Source: Candidatus Latescibacterota bacterium
GTDB taxonomy: Bacteria > Latescibacterota > UBA2968
Length of the DNA stretch: 64,000 bases
Assembly: GCA_022823725.1 (NCBI GenBank)
Contig: JAJEHL010000024.1
Coordinates: 62,001 to 126,000 of the forward strand
Direction of reading: 5' to 3'
Made by a program: the position numbers and the translations under genes. Below the pieces are notes generated by a model. It made no database searches, had not been told where the DNA came from, and saw nothing but the letters and a program-made list of their open reading frames with translations. Shown one piece after another: positions 62,150 through 64,000 of this stretch; the stretch's first letter is position 1; each line of letters begins with the position of its first letter.

Positions 62150-63121
62150 ATGAAGGGCAAGCAGTACATTGGAAATACATACAGCGTCGTCATCAATGAA
62201 GAGGAGGGCATTTCGGGCGGGGTTTTCGAGGATATTCCCTATATCCTGGGCACAATAACTGGACGCGAAATTCAGCCGCAACAGGGCATCCGATCGGGGA
62301 AAGGGCTTGTCTGTTTTACGGCATTTGATGCCGAGTTGGAGATGCTGATCGGCCACCGTGTGTTTCAGCGGCCACTCATTGAAATTGCACAGCATATCAA
62401 AGAGCTGAAAACTTTTGCAAAATCATGTGTCTGTATTGAGGCCTTTGAAAATGCGGCACGCCCACTTTTGCAGGAATTAGAGAACTATATTGCCCTCAAA
62501 GATTCAGATGCGAAAACACGGGTGCGATTAACCCGCAAGTTAGAATCGCTGTACAAAAGTGCATCGGAAAAAATCCACCGCAATCAAAAAGAACAAGAAT
62601 ACCGAGATGCCATTCACACAAACCTCGAAGTGCGAAAAATTAAAGAAGCGGATATTCCCGATGCCGAACGACTCATCAACGATTTCTTAATCAAGACATT
62701 AAAAAAAGGACGGATACTTTTTAATCCTGATTTTGTCAAAAACCACTTAAAAAACACTCTGGTAGGCTGTCTTAAAGACCGCGTTGTGGCAACCCTCATT
62801 TTTCGCAGAGACGGAAAAAGCGAGACTGACGCACGAACCATAATCAGACTGGGGTTCCATCCAGATTATCCACACACAATCCTGAGCACAGCCTTTTTTG
62901 CTCACATCCTCTCACAAAATCCTGATCTTTCTCTGAATATCTTACTGAACAGTCGCAGTATTCGCACCGAGTATTTCCGGGCAATGGGCTTTCGTCCTAT
63001 ACGGGACAGCCGGGGAAAAACACTGAAAACAGAACATGGCGAAAGTGTGTACAATCTCCCCAGCACACACAATGACCACGCCCACGTTTCGCTAAAAAGA
63101 AGAGAAGCCGTCCCTGCCTGA
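62150..63121 (+). CDS. Unrecognised protein with GNAT-like C-terminal domain
   Basis: A protein of 323 residues if the ATG at 62150 (GGAGAGG 6-7 bases upstream) is used; a GTG at 62090 would add 20 residues. Residues about 1-100 are unknown; about 105-165 look coiled-coil (L-E-N-Y-I-A-L-K-D ... R-K-L-E-S-L-Y-K-S). From about 172 the text L-E-V-R-K-I-K-E-A-D-I-P-D-A-E-R-L-I and the later Y-F-R-A-M-G-F-R-P-I-R-D resemble the first strand/helix and final strand of GNAT acetyltransferases. It probably belongs to the LacI transcription unit. Function unknown. Confidence 0.5.
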   Translation: MKGKQYIGNTYSVVINEEEGISGGVFEDIPYILGTITGREIQPQQGIRSGKGLVCFTAFDAELEMLIGHRVFQRPLIEIAQHIKELKTFAKSCVCIEAFENAARPLLQELENYIALKDSDAKTRVRLTRKLESLYKSASEKIHRNQKEQEYRDAIHTNLEVRKIKEADIPDAERLINDFLIKTLKKGRILFNPDFVKNHLKNTLVGCLKDRVVATLIFRRDGKSETDARTIIRLGFHPDYPHTILSTAFFAHILSQNPDLSLNILLNSRSIRTEYFRAMGFRPIRDSRGKTLKTEHGESVYNLPSTHNDHAHVSLKRREAVPA

Positions 63122-63198
63122 ATCCCTCTCCAACAAACTGTCTATGCTCAATCTCCAATGAGGAGAATCTTCCAAAACGCCCTCTGCTGATTTCCCTA

Positions 63199-63440
63199 TC
63201 ATTTGGCTAAAAAGTTCCAGCTGGCCCTCAGCATCGCCCTGGTCTCGTCCGTCAGCCGGATGTGCGGCGGCGACATGCCCGGCAGCAACACACGCGGGTC
63301 GCTCTTCACACGCGCCAGTCGCACCAGTTCCGCCGCCAGTCGCCGTCAATGTCCAGCAGTTTCTGCTCATTGACCGGCTTGTGTGTGCCAATAACACACC
63401 CGAAGCCCCCGTCACCTGGTCCAACTGTGCGGGGCAAGTC
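63199..63440 (-). pseudogene. Decayed coding remnant
   Basis: A GC-rich patch with protein-like text broken over frames on the minus strand. One frame has G-D-G-G-F-G-C-V-I-G-T-H-K-P, reminiscent of the G-G-F-x-x-x-P-G-S-H-K loop of PhyH oxygenases. A shifted frame continues R-R-L-A-A-E-L-V-R-L-A-R-V-K-S, then D-P-R-V-L-L-P-G-M-S-P-P-H-I-R-L and ends ...N-F-L-A-K-stop at 63199. The composition differs from the AT-richer surroundings. Family assignment is uncertain. Confidence 0.45.
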
Positions 63441-63480
63441 CAAAAAGTTCTGTAAAAATGTAGCTCCGTGAAAGCGGTAT

Positions 63481-63876
63481 TTATGATTCTGGTGCGCTAT
63501 TGCTTGCACCAAATGAAACGTCCTTGTTCACCTTAAAGCTGTCCTTCATACGCTCGAGGAGAAAATCAATGAACCGCTGCGCATAAGGGTGCGACAGATC
63601 CGTGCTGGTGTAGCTCATCACAGACGTTCTCGGGAGTTCAGGCAAGTCACCTTCATTAATCGGCATGCCCTCCAGAACAGCCGAGAGCGGCAGCACGCTG
63701 ACACCCAATCCGGCGCGAATCGCGGATTGTACCCCCTGTACAGAGTTGGTATCTATCGAGAGTTTCCACGGCGTTCCGATCTTGGTGAGTGCTTCGAAGG
63801 CGATCTGTCTAAAACTACACGGCGGGTGCAACAAAACCAACTCAATCGGGGCAGATGGATCATCTTTGTCTATCAA
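63481..63876 (-). pseudogene. LysR-type regulator fragment (effector domain only)
   Basis: A 131-residue frame matching the C-terminal half of a LysR substrate-binding domain: L-V-L-L-H-P-P-C-S-F-R-Q-I-A, S-V-Q-G-V-Q-S-A-I-R-A-G-L-G-V-S-V-L-P. The HTH and first effector lobe (about 165 residues) are absent; a TAA lies in frame seven codons upstream, and 63877-64000 holds no HTH-like coding. It is therefore a truncated gene, close to the remnant at 63.2-63.4 kb. Confidence 0.75.
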
Positions 63877-64000
63877 TAGTCGGAGATTATTTTCTTACGC
63901 CAGAATAACTCATAAATAATCAAAGATCAAGAAGAAATCCGTATCACGCTGCCCTACGTCAAGTATCATACGTGGGCTCGACATCATTCATTATTCGAGG
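63877..64000. other. Right-edge non-coding sequence
   Basis: AT-rich; I see no gene, terminator or clear repeat apart from short palindromic text (TACGTCAAG ... ATACGTGGG). It lies where the missing LysR N-terminus should be. Confidence 0.3.

Overview
The window looks like a chromosomal segment from a free-living Gram-negative (diderm) bacterium of an under-sampled lineage. Lipoprotein and Omp85-type envelope proteins, an NtrY/NtrX-like two-component pair, several phytanoyl-CoA-dioxygenase-like proteins, many type I sulfatases, DUF5069 and a bacterial GGGP synthase together recall Latescibacterota/Poribacteria-like (FCB-related) genomes. That placement is inference; no rRNA is present to confirm it. 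Genes on both strands are densely packed with Shine-Dalgarno sites, and many operons end in clear intrinsic terminators.

Layout. (1) 0-2.4 kb: a sulfatase and an SH3-domain lipoprotein whose first codons overlap a terminator-like hairpin. (2) 2.4-4.8 kb: dnaK with a FmdB-type zinc-ribbon gene. (3) 5.0-6.3 kb: a RelE/HigB-like toxin gene and a hybrid partner (HigA-like N-terminus joined to TPRs), placed between the real 3' end of sucC and a diverged copy of that 3' end. (4) 6.2-11.5 kb: sucC, an enolase-superfamily gene and an M16 peptidase. (5) 11.5-18.4 kb: a Bax1-like nuclease, Smr and DUF5069 genes, then a 2.3-kb island of whole and broken toxin-antitoxin units, then a methyltransferase and an XPB-like helicase. 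(6) 18.5-26.2 kb: P-loop kinase, TetR, two PhyH-like oxygenases, formate-THF ligase, FGGY kinase and a nitrilase-family enzyme. (7) 26.4-31.1 kb: Omp85-like protein, DUF4390, histidine kinase and sigma-54 regulator. (8) 31.2-35.3 kb: metK, ptsI, HPr and a PfkB kinase. (9) 35.4-47.4 kb: a long minus-strand housekeeping series (dnaX, ybaB, recR, pgsA, pgpA, recA, recX, alaS, GGGP synthase) with a repeat-rich secreted protein inserted between recA and recX. (10) 47.5-50.9 kb: SRP RNA, four tRNAs, tadA, a cyclophilin-like gene, a PhyH gene and an RpiB-family protein with a microcompartment-like N-terminal extension. (11) 50.9-64 kb: an accessory glycan region with three intact sulfatases, one in-frame sulfatase remnant, a GH127-like enzyme, a probable lyase-like gene split by a frameshift, AraC and LacI regulators, and decayed genes at the right edge.

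How the parts may work together. The right-hand region resembles a sulfated-polysaccharide utilisation locus: sulfatases remove sulfate, GH127 and toroid-fold enzymes attack the sugar chain, and AraC/LacI proteins respond to sugar signals. The Bax1-like nuclease and XPB-like helicase probably form a DNA-repair pair whose genes are now separated by the toxin-antitoxin island. The most unusual features are the HigA-TPR hybrid flanked by a duplicated sucC tail, the repeat-bounded mosaic of damaged toxin-antitoxin modules, and the 56-codon sulfatase remnant that keeps its start, frame and stop.
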